From Methylococcus sp. (lineage in GTDB: Bacteria; Pseudomonadota; Gammaproteobacteria; Methylococcales; Methylococcaceae): 34,570 nucleotides of DNA. Below, piece after piece: positions 25,355 through 34,264 of this stretch. Made by a program: the position numbers and the translations under genes. Below the pieces are notes generated by a model. The model saw only the letters and a program-made list of their open reading frames with translations. It ran no database searches and was not told where the DNA came from. The DNA lies in the NCBI GenBank assembly GCA_028688525.1, contig JAQTYA010000026.1, positions 1 to 34,570 on the forward strand, read 5' to 3'. Each line of letters starts with the position of its first letter. Positions within the stretch are counted from its first letter, which is position 1.

Positions 25355-25939
25355 ATGATCGATGCCGAGGGCTACCGCCTGAATGTCGGCATCATTCTGA
25401 GTAACGACGAGGGGCGGGTGTTCTGGGCGCGACGCACAGGCATGCGCTCCTGGCAGTTTCCTCAGGGCGGCATCAAGGTCGATGAGGAGCCGGACGCTGC
25501 AATGTTCCGTGAGCTCTATGAAGAGGTCGGCCTGGATCGCCAGTACGTCCAGATCATCGCCCGCACCAAAGGCTGGCTGCGTTATCAGCTGCCGGAGCGC
25601 TTCATCCGGCGCCGCTCTTTGCCGCTGTGCATCGGCCAGAAGCAGATCTGGTACATCTTGCGCCTCACCGGTACCGAGGCCAATATCCGGCTGGATTGTT
25701 CCGAACGGCCGGAATTCGACCGCTGGTGCTGGGTCGACTACTGGCATCCTCTGACCGATGTCGTCTATTTCAAGCGTGAAGTCTACCGTCAGGCGCTAGG
25801 CGAGTTGCAACGCTCGCTCCAAGCCGGCCATTCTGCCGCGATCTCCGGTCTCGCTGCGGCTCAAGTGCTGTCCGATGCCGCGACGCGGCAGATGCCGGTT
25901 TCTACCGATCCATCCCGTCCCAGGTCCAGCCAGCGGTAG
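25355..25939 (+). CDS. rppH: RNA pyrophosphohydrolase RppH
   Basis: The 194-residue product begins [20 protein letters not shown], as the family does. It has the complete Nudix box G-x5-E-x7-REL-x-EE-x-GL ([20 protein letters not shown], about residues 37-59) and the RppH phrases WQFPQGGI and [10 protein letters not shown]. The enzyme removes pyrophosphate from the 5' end of mRNA and so starts decay. I chose ATG 25355 by alignment to the family start; the frame is open to 25229, but that part is not family-like. The last 79 bases overlap the 3' end of cpdA on the other strand, where the tail (about 25 residues) is low in conserved features and may be an extension. Confidence 0.94.
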   Translation: MIDAEGYRLNVGIILSNDEGRVFWARRTGMRSWQFPQGGIKVDEEPDAAMFRELYEEVGLDRQYVQIIARTKGWLRYQLPERFIRRRSLPLCIGQKQIWYILRLTGTEANIRLDCSERPEFDRWCWVDYWHPLTDVVYFKREVYRQALGELQRSLQAGHSAAISGLAAAQVLSDAATRQMPVSTDPSRPRSSQR

Positions 25940-26631
25940 CCCGGCCGTTCCGTATCCAGGGCGAACGCGGTACTAGCCGGCTTGAACTGGATGCAGGTCG
26001 ACGGTGTGCCGAGTACGCGCAATCCCCTGGTTGCGGCGTCCGCCGCTTGATGGGTGTGGCCGTGCAGCACCAATCTGACCTGCGGGTGGCGCTGCAGAAT
26101 CCTCAAGAATTCCTCCGCATTGTCCAGGATCATGGTATCCATCCAAGCGCTGCCACAGGCGATGGGGTGATGATGCAGGGCGATCAGTGTGTGGCGTTCC
26201 GGATTGCCGTTCAGAGTCCTGTTCAATAGTTCGAGCTGCCGAGCGGACAAGGAGCCGCCAGCTGAGTCCGGCAGGGTGCTGTCTAGGCAGGCGATCAGCC
26301 AAGCGCCGCTGTGGAGTACGGGGGCGTGCAGCAAGGGCGTAGCGCCGAGGATGCTGCGCGCTAAGACGGGATCGTCATGGTTGCCGGGCAGCCAGTAGCA
26401 CGGTGCTTGCAGCTCGGTGCAGATGCCCGCCAGGCGCCGGTAGCTTTCGGCGACCGGTTCCTGTGCCAGATCGCCGGTGAACAGCACCAGATCGTAGCGG
26501 CGCCGGTTTGCAGCCTGGATGACCGTGCGCAGGGACGCTGCTGTGTCTATGCCGTAAAACCGCGCTCCGGCGTCGGGCAGGATGTGCGCATCGGTGAGAT
26601 GGAGGATGCGCAGCGGGCCGGGGTCGGACAT
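25861..26631 (-). CDS. cpdA: 3',5'-cyclic AMP phosphodiesterase-like metallophosphoesterase
   Basis: The 256-residue calcineurin-like phosphoesterase has the metal-binding series ILHLTDAHI (Asp, His), [11 protein letters not shown] (Asp), YWLPGNHDD (Asn, His, Asp), LIALHHHPI (His) and LVLHGHTHQ (His, His). Layout and length match CpdA, which breaks down cAMP. It is the last gene of the minus-strand ilvD-argE-argA-cpdA run, starting 7 bases after the argA stop. It overlaps rppH by 79 bases tail to tail. Other class III phosphodiesterases with the same motifs act on other substrates, so the substrate is by family only. Confidence 0.88.
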   Translation of the reverse strand: MSDPGPLRILHLTDAHILPDAGARFYGIDTAASLRTVIQAANRRRYDLVLFTGDLAQEPVAESYRRLAGICTELQAPCYWLPGNHDDPVLARSILGATPLLHAPVLHSGAWLIACLDSTLPDSAGGSLSARQLELLNRTLNGNPERHTLIALHHHPIACGSAWMDTMILDNAEEFLRILQRHPQVRLVLHGHTHQAADAATRGLRVLGTPSTCIQFKPASTAFALDTERPGYRWLDLGRDGSVETGICRVAASDST

Positions 26632-26638
26632 GGGATAC

Positions 26639-27988
26639 TCAGCTTTTTCGGGGAATTTCAGCAGGCCGGAGGATCTTGACCAGCACCTGGGAGTTGCGTT
26701 CTGGGTTGTAGGCTTTTCGCCGTTCTGCTGGCAGTTCGGCCGGAGAGGCGGGCTCGAAGCCTCGTTCGCGGAACCATTGCATGGCCTGGGTGGTCAACGC
26801 GCAAAGCCGAGCCAGCCCTAGCCTACGGGCGCGCTGTTCGACGAATTCCAGCAGCCGTTCGCCGCGCCGCTCGCCGCGGTAGTCGGGATGGAGGGCCAGG
26901 CAGGCGAATTCGCCCATGGCTTCGGCCGGGAATTCGTGCAGAGCGGCGCAGCCGATAATTAGGCCATCGCGTTCGATCACCACGTAGTCGTCGATCTCGG
27001 TTTCCAGCCGCTCGCGGGACCGGTTTACCAGGGCGCCGGTATTCTCTAGCGGTCGGATCAGGTCCAGGATGCCTACCACATCGTTGACCCGGGCCGAGCG
27101 CAGTTCTTCAAAAGGATTGGCGCTGACCAGGGTACCGACGCCATCGCGGGTAAACAGCTCCAGCAGGATGGCGCCGTCGATGTGCCGGTCCAGCAGATGG
27201 GCACGGGTCACACCGGAGCTGCAGGCTTTGACGGCAGCGTGCATGTGTGGCGCTACCTCGGGTTCCAGCGACCCGCCCCGTTCGAGCAGGTGCTCCGCCT
27301 CCTGTACGGTGATTTGGCGGATCATCTGGCCTGCTGGGCCGAGGAGGCAGACCTGCTCCATCAGCAGCACCAGCTTATCCGCCCCGAGCGCGCTGGCCAC
27401 CGCAGTCGCCACTTCTTCGGCACTGAGGTTGAAGATATCGCCGGTGGGCGAGTAGCCAAGCGGAGACAGCAGGACGATGCTGCCGTCGTCCAAAAGCCGC
27501 CGTATCGCGCCGGTGTCGACCCGCCGGACCTCGCCGGTATAGCCGAAATCCACGCCGTCGCGTATTCCTAGGGGCTTGGCGACCACGAAGTTGCCCGAGG
27601 CGACCCGGATACGCGCGCCCGCCATGGGCGAATTGGCGGCGCCCATCGAGAGCAGGGCTTCGATTTCCACCCGTACCGCGCCGGCCGCTTCCTGCACGCA
27701 TTCCAGCGCGGCTGCATCGGTGATCCTCAGTCCCCCGTGGTAGTGCAGGTCCGCTCCGCGGGCCCGCAAGCGCCGCTCAACCTGAGGACGAGTGCCGTGT
27801 ACCAGCACCAGCTTGATACCTAGGCTGTGCAGCAGGGCGAAATCATGCACCAGCGGAGCGAAGTGGCCGTCGCTGAGGGTTTCGCCGCCGAAGCTCACGA
27901 CGAAAGTACGATTCCGGTGAGCGTGGATATAGGGCGCGGAGTCGCGGAGCCAGCGCACGAAGATTTGTGGGTCGATTCCGATGGTCAT
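26639..27988 (-). CDS. argA: N-acetylglutamate synthase
   Basis: The 449-residue product has an N-terminal amino-acid-kinase-like domain (FVVSFGGETLSDGHFAPLVH, LGIKLVLVHGTRPQVERRL, FNLSAEEVATAVASALGADK) and a C-terminal GNAT acetyltransferase domain (about 300-449; IIGCAALHEF, GEFACLALHPDYRGERRGER with the acetyl-CoA loop, LTTQAMQWFRERGFEP). This is the classic ArgA, which makes N-acetylglutamate from acetyl-CoA and glutamate as the first step of arginine synthesis and is inhibited by arginine through the kinase-like domain. It lies 16 bases after argE and 7 before cpdA. With a separate argE deacetylase this implies the linear pathway. Confidence 0.96.
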   Translation of the reverse strand: MTIGIDPQIFVRWLRDSAPYIHAHRNRTFVVSFGGETLSDGHFAPLVHDFALLHSLGIKLVLVHGTRPQVERRLRARGADLHYHGGLRITDAAALECVQEAAGAVRVEIEALLSMGAANSPMAGARIRVASGNFVVAKPLGIRDGVDFGYTGEVRRVDTGAIRRLLDDGSIVLLSPLGYSPTGDIFNLSAEEVATAVASALGADKLVLLMEQVCLLGPAGQMIRQITVQEAEHLLERGGSLEPEVAPHMHAAVKACSSGVTRAHLLDRHIDGAILLELFTRDGVGTLVSANPFEELRSARVNDVVGILDLIRPLENTGALVNRSRERLETEIDDYVVIERDGLIIGCAALHEFPAEAMGEFACLALHPDYRGERRGERLLEFVEQRARRLGLARLCALTTQAMQWFRERGFEPASPAELPAERRKAYNPERNSQVLVKILRPAEIPRKS

Positions 27989-28004
27989 CCCGTGTGATCC
28001 GAAG

Positions 28005-29177
28005 TCAGTACGAATCTTCAGGAGCGACGCAATATCGCTCGATCAAGCCGCGTAATATCGTCGTCGCCGGTTCGACGTGCTCCAGCGGCAGGAACTCGTC
28101 GGGCTGATGGGCCTGCTCGATGTAGCCAGCGCCCAGGATGACGGTTTCCATGCCGAGCCGGGACAGGAAGGGGGCCTCGGTGCCGAAGGAAACCGCTCCA
28201 GCTACGGCATGGCTCAGGTGTTCGCAGCAGCGCACTAAGCCGGCGTCGGACTTCGTCTCGAAGGCCGGGACGCCGCCGAACAGGGATTCCACCGAGAGCC
28301 TGAGCCGCGGTGACGCGGCGAGAGCTTGCCCGAGCCGTCGCCGCAAAAGGCTGCGCAGCTCCTCGATGTCCATACCGGGCAAAGGGCGCAGGTCGATGCT
28401 CAGTGCGCAATGGCCGCAGATGCGGTTGGGGTTGTCGCCGCCATGAATGGCGCCCAAATTCAGGGTCGGCACCGGCACGGCGAAGGCCGGATTGCGGTAG
28501 CGTTCCTGCAATTCTTCGCGGATCGCCAGTAGTTCGGAGATGACCCGGTGCATGCCTTCGATGGCATTTGCGCCGAGCGCGGGATCGCTGGAGTGCCCAG
28601 CCTGCCCCTGGATGCGGATCGACTCCATCATCACGCCCTTGTGCATGCGGATGGGTTTGAGTCCGGTGGGCTCGCCGATCACGCAGCGCCGGGCAGGACC
28701 GAGATGTTCAGGCAGCAGCGCTCTGGCTCCCGCCATCGAGCTTTCTTCATCGGCCGTGGCGACGATCAGCAACGGCCGTTTCAGCTTTACCGGGTTGAAC
28801 GCGCTAGCCGCATCCAGGGCGAAGGCGAAAAAAGATTTCATGTCGGCGCTGCCGAGGCCGTAAATCCTGCCGTCCCTTTCCGTCGCCGTATACGGATCGC
28901 TGTGCCAACGATCCGGATCGCAGGGGACCGTATCGGTGTGGCCAGACAACGCCAGTCCGTCCGCCCCCTCGATTGGACCTAGGCTAGCGACCAGATTGGC
29001 CTTGCCGTGTTCCAGCGGCTGAATTTCGACGCGGAATCCTAAGGCCGTGGCCCATTCGGCCAGCAGCTCGATCACCCTCCGGTTGGACTGATCGAAATGC
29101 GGATCGGTGCAGCTGACCGAAGGCCGGGCGATGAGCGCCCGGATCATGTCGAGGGTCGTCGGTACGCGCCGGGCCAC
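28005..29177 (-). CDS. argE: Acetylornithine deacetylase
   Basis: The 390-residue M20-family metallopeptidase has LALSGHTDTVPCD (metal His and Asp), GLGSADMKSFFAFALDAA, ATADEESSMAGARAL (catalytic and metal Glu), VIGEPTGLKPIRMHKG, the dimerisation domain GQAGHSSDPALGANAIEGMH and the C-terminal metal His region QAHQPDEFLPLEHV. ArgE removes acetate from N-acetylornithine to give ornithine. The family also includes succinyl-diaminopimelate desuccinylase (DapE); the proximity to argA and the EPTGLKPI phrase support ArgE. It starts 17 bases after ilvD and continues into argA. Confidence 0.94.
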   Translation of the reverse strand: MARRVPTTLDMIRALIARPSVSCTDPHFDQSNRRVIELLAEWATALGFRVEIQPLEHGKANLVASLGPIEGADGLALSGHTDTVPCDPDRWHSDPYTATERDGRIYGLGSADMKSFFAFALDAASAFNPVKLKRPLLIVATADEESSMAGARALLPEHLGPARRCVIGEPTGLKPIRMHKGVMMESIRIQGQAGHSSDPALGANAIEGMHRVISELLAIREELQERYRNPAFAVPVPTLNLGAIHGGDNPNRICGHCALSIDLRPLPGMDIEELRSLLRRRLGQALAASPRLRLSVESLFGGVPAFETKSDAGLVRCCEHLSHAVAGAVSFGTEAPFLSRLGMETVILGAGYIEQAHQPDEFLPLEHVEPATTILRGLIERYCVAPEDSY

Positions 29178-29194
29178 TGGTTGATTCCAGCGGG

Positions 29195-30883
29195 CTAGAG
29201 GCCGTTGTCAGTGACGGCGCCTTCCGAGGCCGAACTCACCAGCTTGGCATACTTGGCCAGCACCCCCTTGGTGTAGCGCGGCGCCGGCTGGGTCCATTGC
29301 GCCAGGCGCCGGCCGATTTCATCATCGGCGACGTGCAGGCTCAGTTCGTGGGTCTCGGCGTCTATGGTGATCGTATCGCCGTCCCGGACGATCGCCAGCG
29401 GCCCGCCGGCGTAGGCTTCCGGCGTGATGTGGCCGACCACGAAGCCGTGGGTGCCGCCCGAGAAGCGGCCGTCTGTGATGAGCGCAACCTCCTTGCCCAG
29501 CCCCTTACCCATGACCGCCGAAGTCGGCGAGAGCATCTCGCGCATGCCAGGGCCGCCCTTGGGGCCTTCATAGCGGATGACGATGACGTCGCCCTTCACC
29601 ACCGTGCCGTCGAGGATGGCCTTGAGTGCATCTTCCTCGCAGTCGAACACACGGGCGGTGCCTGTGAAGCTCAGGCCTTCCTTGCCGGTGATCTTGGCGA
29701 CCGCGCCTGCCGGCGCAAGGTTGCCTTTGAGGATCACGAGGTGGCTGTCCTTCTTGATGGGGTTGTCCAGCGGTCGGATCATGTCCTGCCCAGCCGGGTA
29801 GTCCGGCGCCTCCGCCAGGTTTTCCGCCAAAGTCTTGCCGGTGACCGTCATGCAGTCGCCGTGTAGCAGGCCGGCCGCCAGCAGCGTCTTCATCATGGGC
29901 TGGATGCCGCCGATCTCCACCAGTTCGGCCATGGAATATTTGCCGCTGGGCTTCAAGTCAGCCAGCATCGGCACCTTCTGGCCGACGCGGGTGAAGTCCT
30001 CGAGCGTCAGGTCGACGCCGCAGGCATTGGCCATGGCCAGCAGGTGCAGCACTGCGTTGGTGGAGCCGCCCAAGGCGATCACCACGGTGATGGCGTTTTC
30101 GAAGGCCGGTTTGGTCATGATGTCGCGGGGCTTGATATCCAAATCCAGGAGCTTGAGCACCTGTGCGCCGGCGCGTTCGCAATCCAGCTCCTTATCCCTG
30201 GAAATCGCTACCTGGGCCGAACTCCCCGGCAGGCTCATCCCCAGCGCCTCGATAGCGGAGGCCATGGTATTGGCGGTGTACATGCCGCCGCAGGAGCCGG
30301 GTCCGGGGATGGCCTTGGACTCGATGGCGTGCAGTTCGGCATCGTCGATGCGGTTGTTGGCACGGGCGCCGACGGCCTCGAACACCGACACCACGTCCAG
30401 CTTCTTGCTGTCGTGGCAACCCGGCAGGATGGTGCCGCCGTAGACGAACACCGCCGGGCGATTCAGGCGGGCCAGGGCGATCATGCAGCCAGGCATGTTC
30501 TTGTCGCAGCCGCCGATGGCAACCACCCCGTCATAACCCTGGCAGCCGACCACCGTTTCGATCGAGTCGGCGATCACTTCGCGCGACACGAGGGAGTACT
30601 TCATGCCCTCGGTGCCCATGGAGATGCCGTCCGAAATGGTGATGGTATTGAAGATCACTGCCTTGCCGCCGCTGCCGTCTACGCCCCGCGCCGCGTCTTC
30701 GGCCAGCTTGTTGATGTGCATATTGCACGGCGTCACCATGGCCCAGGTGGAGGCGATACCTATCTGCGGTTTGGCGAAGTCGGCATCGGCGAAGCCGACC
30801 GCGTGCAGCATGGCGCGGCTAGGTGCGCGTTCCATGCTGTCGACGACCTGGGACGAAAAGGGGCGTGAGTGCTTGTCGGTCAT
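29195..30883 (-). CDS. ilvD: Dihydroxy-acid dehydratase
   Basis: The 562-residue IlvD/Edd-family protein has FeS-cluster cysteines at TPCNMH (Cys53), [10 protein letters not shown] (Cys126) and [14 protein letters not shown], and the phrases [19 protein letters not shown] and [20 protein letters not shown]. It dehydrates 2,3-dihydroxy acids in valine, isoleucine and pantothenate synthesis and is usually oxygen-sensitive. AGGA precedes the ATG. It lies inside a minus-strand run of arginine genes, 40 bases after the coiled-coil protein gene and 17 before argE. The length is nearer the 560-residue group than the 616-residue Escherichia coli IlvD. Confidence 0.96.
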   Translation of the reverse strand: MTDKHSRPFSSQVVDSMERAPSRAMLHAVGFADADFAKPQIGIASTWAMVTPCNMHINKLAEDAARGVDGSGGKAVIFNTITISDGISMGTEGMKYSLVSREVIADSIETVVGCQGYDGVVAIGGCDKNMPGCMIALARLNRPAVFVYGGTILPGCHDSKKLDVVSVFEAVGARANNRIDDAELHAIESKAIPGPGSCGGMYTANTMASAIEALGMSLPGSSAQVAISRDKELDCERAGAQVLKLLDLDIKPRDIMTKPAFENAITVVIALGGSTNAVLHLLAMANACGVDLTLEDFTRVGQKVPMLADLKPSGKYSMAELVEIGGIQPMMKTLLAAGLLHGDCMTVTGKTLAENLAEAPDYPAGQDMIRPLDNPIKKDSHLVILKGNLAPAGAVAKITGKEGLSFTGTARVFDCEEDALKAILDGTVVKGDVIVIRYEGPKGGPGMREMLSPTSAVMGKGLGKEVALITDGRFSGGTHGFVVGHITPEAYAGGPLAIVRDGDTITIDAETHELSLHVADDEIGRRLAQWTQPAPRYTKGVLAKYAKLVSSASEGAVTDNGL

Positions 30884-30923
30884 GTGGTTTTCCTAAGACG
30901 GGTACGGTTTGCCGGGGATGGCT

Positions 30924-31484
30924 TCAGAACGAATCCCAGCTGCTGCGTTTGCGCCAGCCCAGCTGGGGTGCGATCAGTCCTAAGCCGAGGCCGGCGGCCA
31001 GGACGACGGCGCCGATGAAGAACCAGCGCTGCCGCGTGTCCTCGGCCAGGGCCTGGTTTTCCAGCTTCTGGGCCTCGAGGTCGCGCTCGGTGGTCATCAG
31101 CTTTTCCCGCAACTGGTTCCTCTCGGCTTCGATCTGCAGAGCATGGGCGGAAGTTTGGCGGATCGCCGCCAGTTCGGCGCTAAGCCTGTCGTGTTCGGCG
31201 ACGAGATTGCGGGAACTCGATTCGGCGTTTTCATTGTCGCTCCGCAGCTTGGCGAGTTCGGTTTCCAGTGCGGTCTTTTCGGCCGTCAGCGCGCCGAGTT
31301 TCTGTTTGAGTTCGACGACTTTTTCCTTGACCTCGTTGAAGTCCTTCAGCAGCACGACCTGGCCGCCGTGCTGCTTCTGGCTGGATGGCGCCGCAACCGG
31401 AGTTTTTGCGCGTTCCGGCGCAACTGAAGTCGCTGCTACGGTTGAAGCCGTGAGGAGCAAAATGCAGGGCAGGATTCTTTTCAC
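30924..31484 (-). CDS. Signal-peptide, coiled-coil, C-terminally anchored protein (YgiM-like without SH3 domain)
   Basis: The 186-residue product has a signal peptide (MKRILPCILLLTASTVAATS), a short linker, a coiled coil of about 100 residues (KDFNEVKEKVVELKQKLGAL to LRSDNENAESSSRN and onwards to LEAQKLENQALAE) and a C-terminal membrane helix (WFFIGAVVLAAGLGLGLIAP) with a basic tail RKRSS. The coiled-coil and tail-anchor layout matches the C-terminal half of YgiM-type proteins, which normally carry an N-terminal SH3b domain; that domain is not present here. The function of the family is unknown. A hairpin and a TATAAT lie in its leader. It sits between argF and ilvD on the same strand. Confidence 0.7.
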   Translation of the reverse strand: MKRILPCILLLTASTVAATSVAPERAKTPVAAPSSQKQHGGQVVLLKDFNEVKEKVVELKQKLGALTAEKTALETELAKLRSDNENAESSSRNLVAEHDRLSAELAAIRQTSAHALQIEAERNQLREKLMTTERDLEAQKLENQALAEDTRQRWFFIGAVVLAAGLGLGLIAPQLGWRKRSSWDSF

Positions 31485-31526
31485 TTTGAGACGGAGTCCT
31501 GGCGAAAAACGATTGGACGACGGGCT

Positions 31527-31567
31527 GGAAAGGGGGGTAGCCCTTTCCGGTACTGGCGGCGATTATA
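31527..31567 (-). promoter_or_regulatory. TATAAT -10 element and leader hairpin upstream of the coiled-coil protein gene
   Basis: On the minus strand a perfect TATAAT lies at 31567-31562. Just after it is an 8-bp perfect hairpin GGAAAGGG (31527-31534) / CCCTTTCC (31541-31548) with a 6-base loop. No convincing -35 is seen at 17 bases. The hairpin lacks a following U-run; it may stabilise the leader or end the argF message. Confidence 0.4.
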
Positions 31568-31607
31568 ACCGGCGCCGCTCCGAGATGGGCGCTGCAGCCG
31601 TAAGGCG

Positions 31608-32504
31608 TCAGTCTGCTAGCAGGAATTCCAGCAGCGCTTTCTGCGCGTGCAGACGGTTTTCGGCTTCGTCCCAAACCACGCTTTGCGGACCCTCTAGAAC
31701 CTCGGTAGAAACCTCTTCGCCGCGGTGTGCGGGCAGGCAGTGCATGAATAGCGCATCGGAATGCGCCAGAGCCATGAGCGACCCGTCCACCTGATAATTC
31801 TCGAAGGCGCTGATGCGCTCGTCCTGCTCGCTTTCCTGGCCCATGCTCGCCCAAACGTCGGTAACTACGAGATCGGCTCCGCTCACGGCCGCTTGCACGT
31901 TACGTTCGACGACGACTCGTCTTCCCGCAGCCTCTACCAGATCCGTTTCCGGCTCGTAGCCGGGAGGGCAGGCGATGCGCAGTTCGAAGTCCAGCATCTC
32001 GGCGGCGTCGATATAGGTTTGGCACATGTTGTTGCCGTCGCCGACCCATGCGACTGTTTTGCCGGCAATATCGCCCCGGTGTTCGAAATAGGTTTGCATG
32101 TCCGCCAGCAATTGGCAGGGATGGAAACGGTCGGTCAAGCCGTTGATGACAGGTACCCGAGAGTACTCGGCGAATATTTCTACGGTACTGTGGGCATGGG
32201 TGCGGAGCATGATGCAGTCGACCATACGGGACAGGACGCGGGCCGAGTCTTCGATTGGCTCGCCCCGGCCGAGCTGAGTGTCCCGCGGCGAGAGAAAAAT
32301 GGAACTGCCGCCGAATTGGGCCATGCCGACTTCGAAAGATACACGGGTGCGGGTCGAAGATTTTTCGAACACCATTCCCAAAACTTTGTTTTTTAGGGGC
32401 TCGTATGGGGTCTTAAGTGCCTTGAGTTCGGTGGCGCGGGCGATCAGAGCGCGAAATTCCGCGGGGCTGAGGTCGCGTAAAGTGACGAGATGGCGCGGTT
32501 TCAT
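31608..32504 (-). CDS. argF: Ornithine carbamoyltransferase (anabolic)
   Basis: The 298-residue product has the carbamoyl-phosphate site [17 protein letters not shown], the ornithine-site residues in [16 protein letters not shown] (with HPCQ), [20 protein letters not shown] and the ornithine motif [14 protein letters not shown]. ArgF converts ornithine and carbamoyl phosphate to citrulline. Length matches anabolic enzymes of about 300 residues. It starts 26 bases after argD, so the two are probably one message. The 123-base gap downstream contains a hairpin and a -10 element for the next gene. Confidence 0.96.
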   Translation of the reverse strand: MKPRHLVTLRDLSPAEFRALIARATELKALKTPYEPLKNKVLGMVFEKSSTRTRVSFEVGMAQFGGSSIFLSPRDTQLGRGEPIEDSARVLSRMVDCIMLRTHAHSTVEIFAEYSRVPVINGLTDRFHPCQLLADMQTYFEHRGDIAGKTVAWVGDGNNMCQTYIDAAEMLDFELRIACPPGYEPETDLVEAAGRRVVVERNVQAAVSGADLVVTDVWASMGQESEQDERISAFENYQVDGSLMALAHSDALFMHCLPAHRGEEVSTEVLEGPQSVVWDEAENRLHAQKALLEFLLAD

Positions 32505-32530
32505 GGCGAATCTGTTGCAAATTCCAGGTG

Positions 32531-33706
32531 TCAGCGAGCGGAGCTGAGGTAAGCTTCGATGATGGCGCCAAGCCGATAGATCAATTCGTCGGCTTCGGCG
32601 TCCGTCAGAATCAAAGGCGGGAGCAGTCGCACGGTCTTGTCGGCAGTCACATTGACGAGCAATCCTTGCTCCAGCGCGATACCCACGATTTCGCCGCAGG
32701 GCCGGTCGAGCTCGATGCCTATCAGAAGGCCCAGGCCGCGGACTTGCCGTACGCCGGGAAGATTTGCGAGACGGGTGCGGAAACCTTCCGCCAGCCGGCA
32801 GCCGAGCTGCGCAGCGCGCTCGGGCAGCGCCTCGAGCTCCAGCGTATCGATCACGGCTAGGGCTGCCGCACAGGCCAGAGGGTTGCCGCCAAAGGTCGAG
32901 CCGTGTTTACCCGGCGTGAGCATTTCCGCCGCGATACCGCGAGCCAGACAGGCGCCGATGGGCACGCCGTTACCGAGCGCTTTGGCCAGGGACATTACAT
33001 CGGGCGTTATCCCAGCGTGCTGATGGGCAAACATACGGCCGCTGCGGCCCATGCCGGTCTGCACTTCATCCAGCATCAGCAGCCAGCGACGCTGTTCGCA
33101 CAGAGCTTTGAGCTGACCTAGATAGCTGGGGGCTGGAAGTCGGACGCCGCCTTCGCCTTGTACCGGTTCGACCAGTATTGCGACGACCTCGGGGTCGTCC
33201 ATGGCGGCCAAGGCTTCGAAGTCGCCATAAGGCTGGCGCAGGAAACCGCCGACCAGGGGCGCGAAGCCCTCCTGTACCTTGGGATTGCCGGTGGCGCTGA
33301 GCGTCGCCAGGGTGCGGCCGTGGAAACTTCCTTCCATGACGATGATTTTCGGCTCGGCGATACCGCGATGCTGGCCGTAGCGGCGTGCGATCTTGATCGC
33401 CGCTTCGTTGGCTTCTGCGCCGGAATTGCAGAAAAACGCATTGTCCATGCCGCTCAAGCGGCAGAGCCGCGCGGCCAGCTCTTCCTGCAAGGCTATCCGG
33501 TACAGGTTGGAACTGTGGATCAAGCGCCCTGCCTGGTCGCACAACGCTTTCCGAACGGCCGGATGCGCATGGCCGAGACTGCATACGGCGACCCCGGATA
33601 CGGCATCCAGATAGCGTTTGCCCTCGGCATCGAAAAGCCAAGCCCCTTCGCCGTGCGTGAAAGTCACGGGCTGCCGGGCGTAGGTCGGCATGATGTTACT
33701 CGTCAT
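32531..33706 (-). CDS. argD: Acetylornithine aminotransferase
   Basis: The 391-residue PLP-dependent class III aminotransferase has [58 protein letters not shown] and the PLP-lysine region [20 protein letters not shown]. It transfers the amino group from glutamate to N-acetylglutamate semialdehyde; many also act in lysine synthesis. ATG 33706 ([13 protein letters not shown]) is preferred over TTG 33727 because MPTYARQP is the family N-terminus; ATG 33691 is another option. No strong Shine-Dalgarno lies before any of these. A Rho-independent-type terminator ends only 19 bases upstream, in its leader (listed separately). argF follows after 26 bases. Confidence 0.95.
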   Translation of the reverse strand: MTSNIMPTYARQPVTFTHGEGAWLFDAEGKRYLDAVSGVAVCSLGHAHPAVRKALCDQAGRLIHSSNLYRIALQEELAARLCRLSGMDNAFFCNSGAEANEAAIKIARRYGQHRGIAEPKIIVMEGSFHGRTLATLSATGNPKVQEGFAPLVGGFLRQPYGDFEALAAMDDPEVVAILVEPVQGEGGVRLPAPSYLGQLKALCEQRRWLLMLDEVQTGMGRSGRMFAHQHAGITPDVMSLAKALGNGVPIGACLARGIAAEMLTPGKHGSTFGGNPLACAAALAVIDTLELEALPERAAQLGCRLAEGFRTRLANLPGVRQVRGLGLLIGIELDRPCGEIVGIALEQGLLVNVTADKTVRLLPPLILTDAEADELIYRLGAIIEAYLSSAR

Positions 33707-33724
33707 GAATCGTCGAATAAGGCC

Positions 33725-33758
33725 CAAAAAAACAAAAAGGCAGTCACGCCAGACTGCC
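33725..33758 (-). terminator. Intrinsic terminator just upstream of argD, reading leftward
   Basis: On the minus strand the stem GGCAGTC-TGGCGT-GACTGCC (7 bp, 6-base loop, 33758-33739) is followed by TTTTTGTTTTTTT (33738-33726), a textbook intrinsic terminator. No gene on this strand lies upstream before rnt, so it must end either a leader transcript or a small RNA. The 5' arm of the stem can alternatively pair with CTGCCC at 33767-33762. Confidence 0.8.
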
Positions 33759-33869
33759 CAAGGGCAGGAAGACTAGCGGAAATTGACGTGCAGTACAAGG
33801 AATTCGTCTGCTCGATACGGCGAGCCTAAACAAGCTGGTGCGGCTTCGAGCCCTGAGCTTGACGTGCAT
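33735..33869 (-). promoter_or_regulatory. Structured leader / small-RNA candidate upstream of argD, with a short Arg-rich ORF
   Basis: Reading leftward, an ATG at 33869 opens a 41-codon frame ending at TGA 33746-33744, inside the terminator loop. The peptide MHVKLRARSRTSLFRLAVSS... contains seven arginines (R6, R8, R10, R15, R21, R22, R28). It has no good Shine-Dalgarno. The same bases also fold: AGCUUG/CAAGCU (33856-33861 with 33831-33836) around GGCU/AGCC, GCUCG/CGAGC (33810-33814 with 33821-33825), then a hairpin CTGCCC/GGGCAG that excludes the terminator. The direct repeat TTGACGTGCA is at 33783-33792 and 33859-33868. Arginine attenuation of argD-argF, or an independent small RNA, are both possible; expression data are needed to decide. 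Confidence 0.45.
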
Positions 33870-33887
33870 AATCCGGTGGCGAAGAAT
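33859..33887 (+). promoter_or_regulatory. Candidate sigma-70 promoter of grxD
   Basis: TTGACG (33859-33864, 5 of 6 to the -35 consensus), 17 bases, then AAGAAT (33882-33887, 4 of 6 to the -10 consensus). The start would be about 33894, leaving a short leader to the ATG at 33923 with GGAGGT upstream. It overlaps the minus-strand leader region of argD. Confidence 0.35.
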
Positions 33888-33922
33888 CGTAGAATTAAAT
33901 CGAATCATTTTGGAGGTATTTC

Positions 33923-34258
33923 ATGGAAGTCATTGAACGAATCAAACGCCAGATTGCAGACAATCCTGTCATTTTGTACATGAAGGGCACACCGGATTTT
34001 CCCCAGTGCGGGTTTTCCGGACGGGCCGTGCAGATCCTCGATCAGTGCGGCGCCGAATTCGCCTACATCAACGTTTTCGAGGCTCCCGAGATTCGGGAAA
34101 ACCTGAAGCTCGTGTCGAACTGGCCCACCTTCCCGCAGCTGTTCGTAGGGGGTGAGCTGGTCGGAGGAAGCGATATCATGATGGAGCTTTACGAAAGCGG
34201 CGAATTGCAAAAACTGCTTGCTGCGGCTAAACCGCTCGCCGCCGCTTCTGCGGTCTGA
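33923..34258 (+). CDS. grxD: Monothiol glutaredoxin Grx4/GrxD
   Basis: The 111-residue product begins MEVIERIKRQIADNPVILYM. The active site is CGFS at Cys29-Ser32 (PDFPQCGFSGRAVQIL), with the cis-Pro WPTFPQLFVGGELVGGSDIM region for glutathione binding. Grx4-type proteins bind a [2Fe-2S] cluster with glutathione as a dimer and pass it to target proteins. The Shine-Dalgarno GGAGGT is 7 bases before the ATG. It is divergent from argD and convergent with rnt (6 bases between stops). Confidence 0.96.
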   Translation: MEVIERIKRQIADNPVILYMKGTPDFPQCGFSGRAVQILDQCGAEFAYINVFEAPEIRENLKLVSNWPTFPQLFVGGELVGGSDIMMELYESGELQKLLAAAKPLAAASAV

Positions 34259-34264
34259 GCGGGC

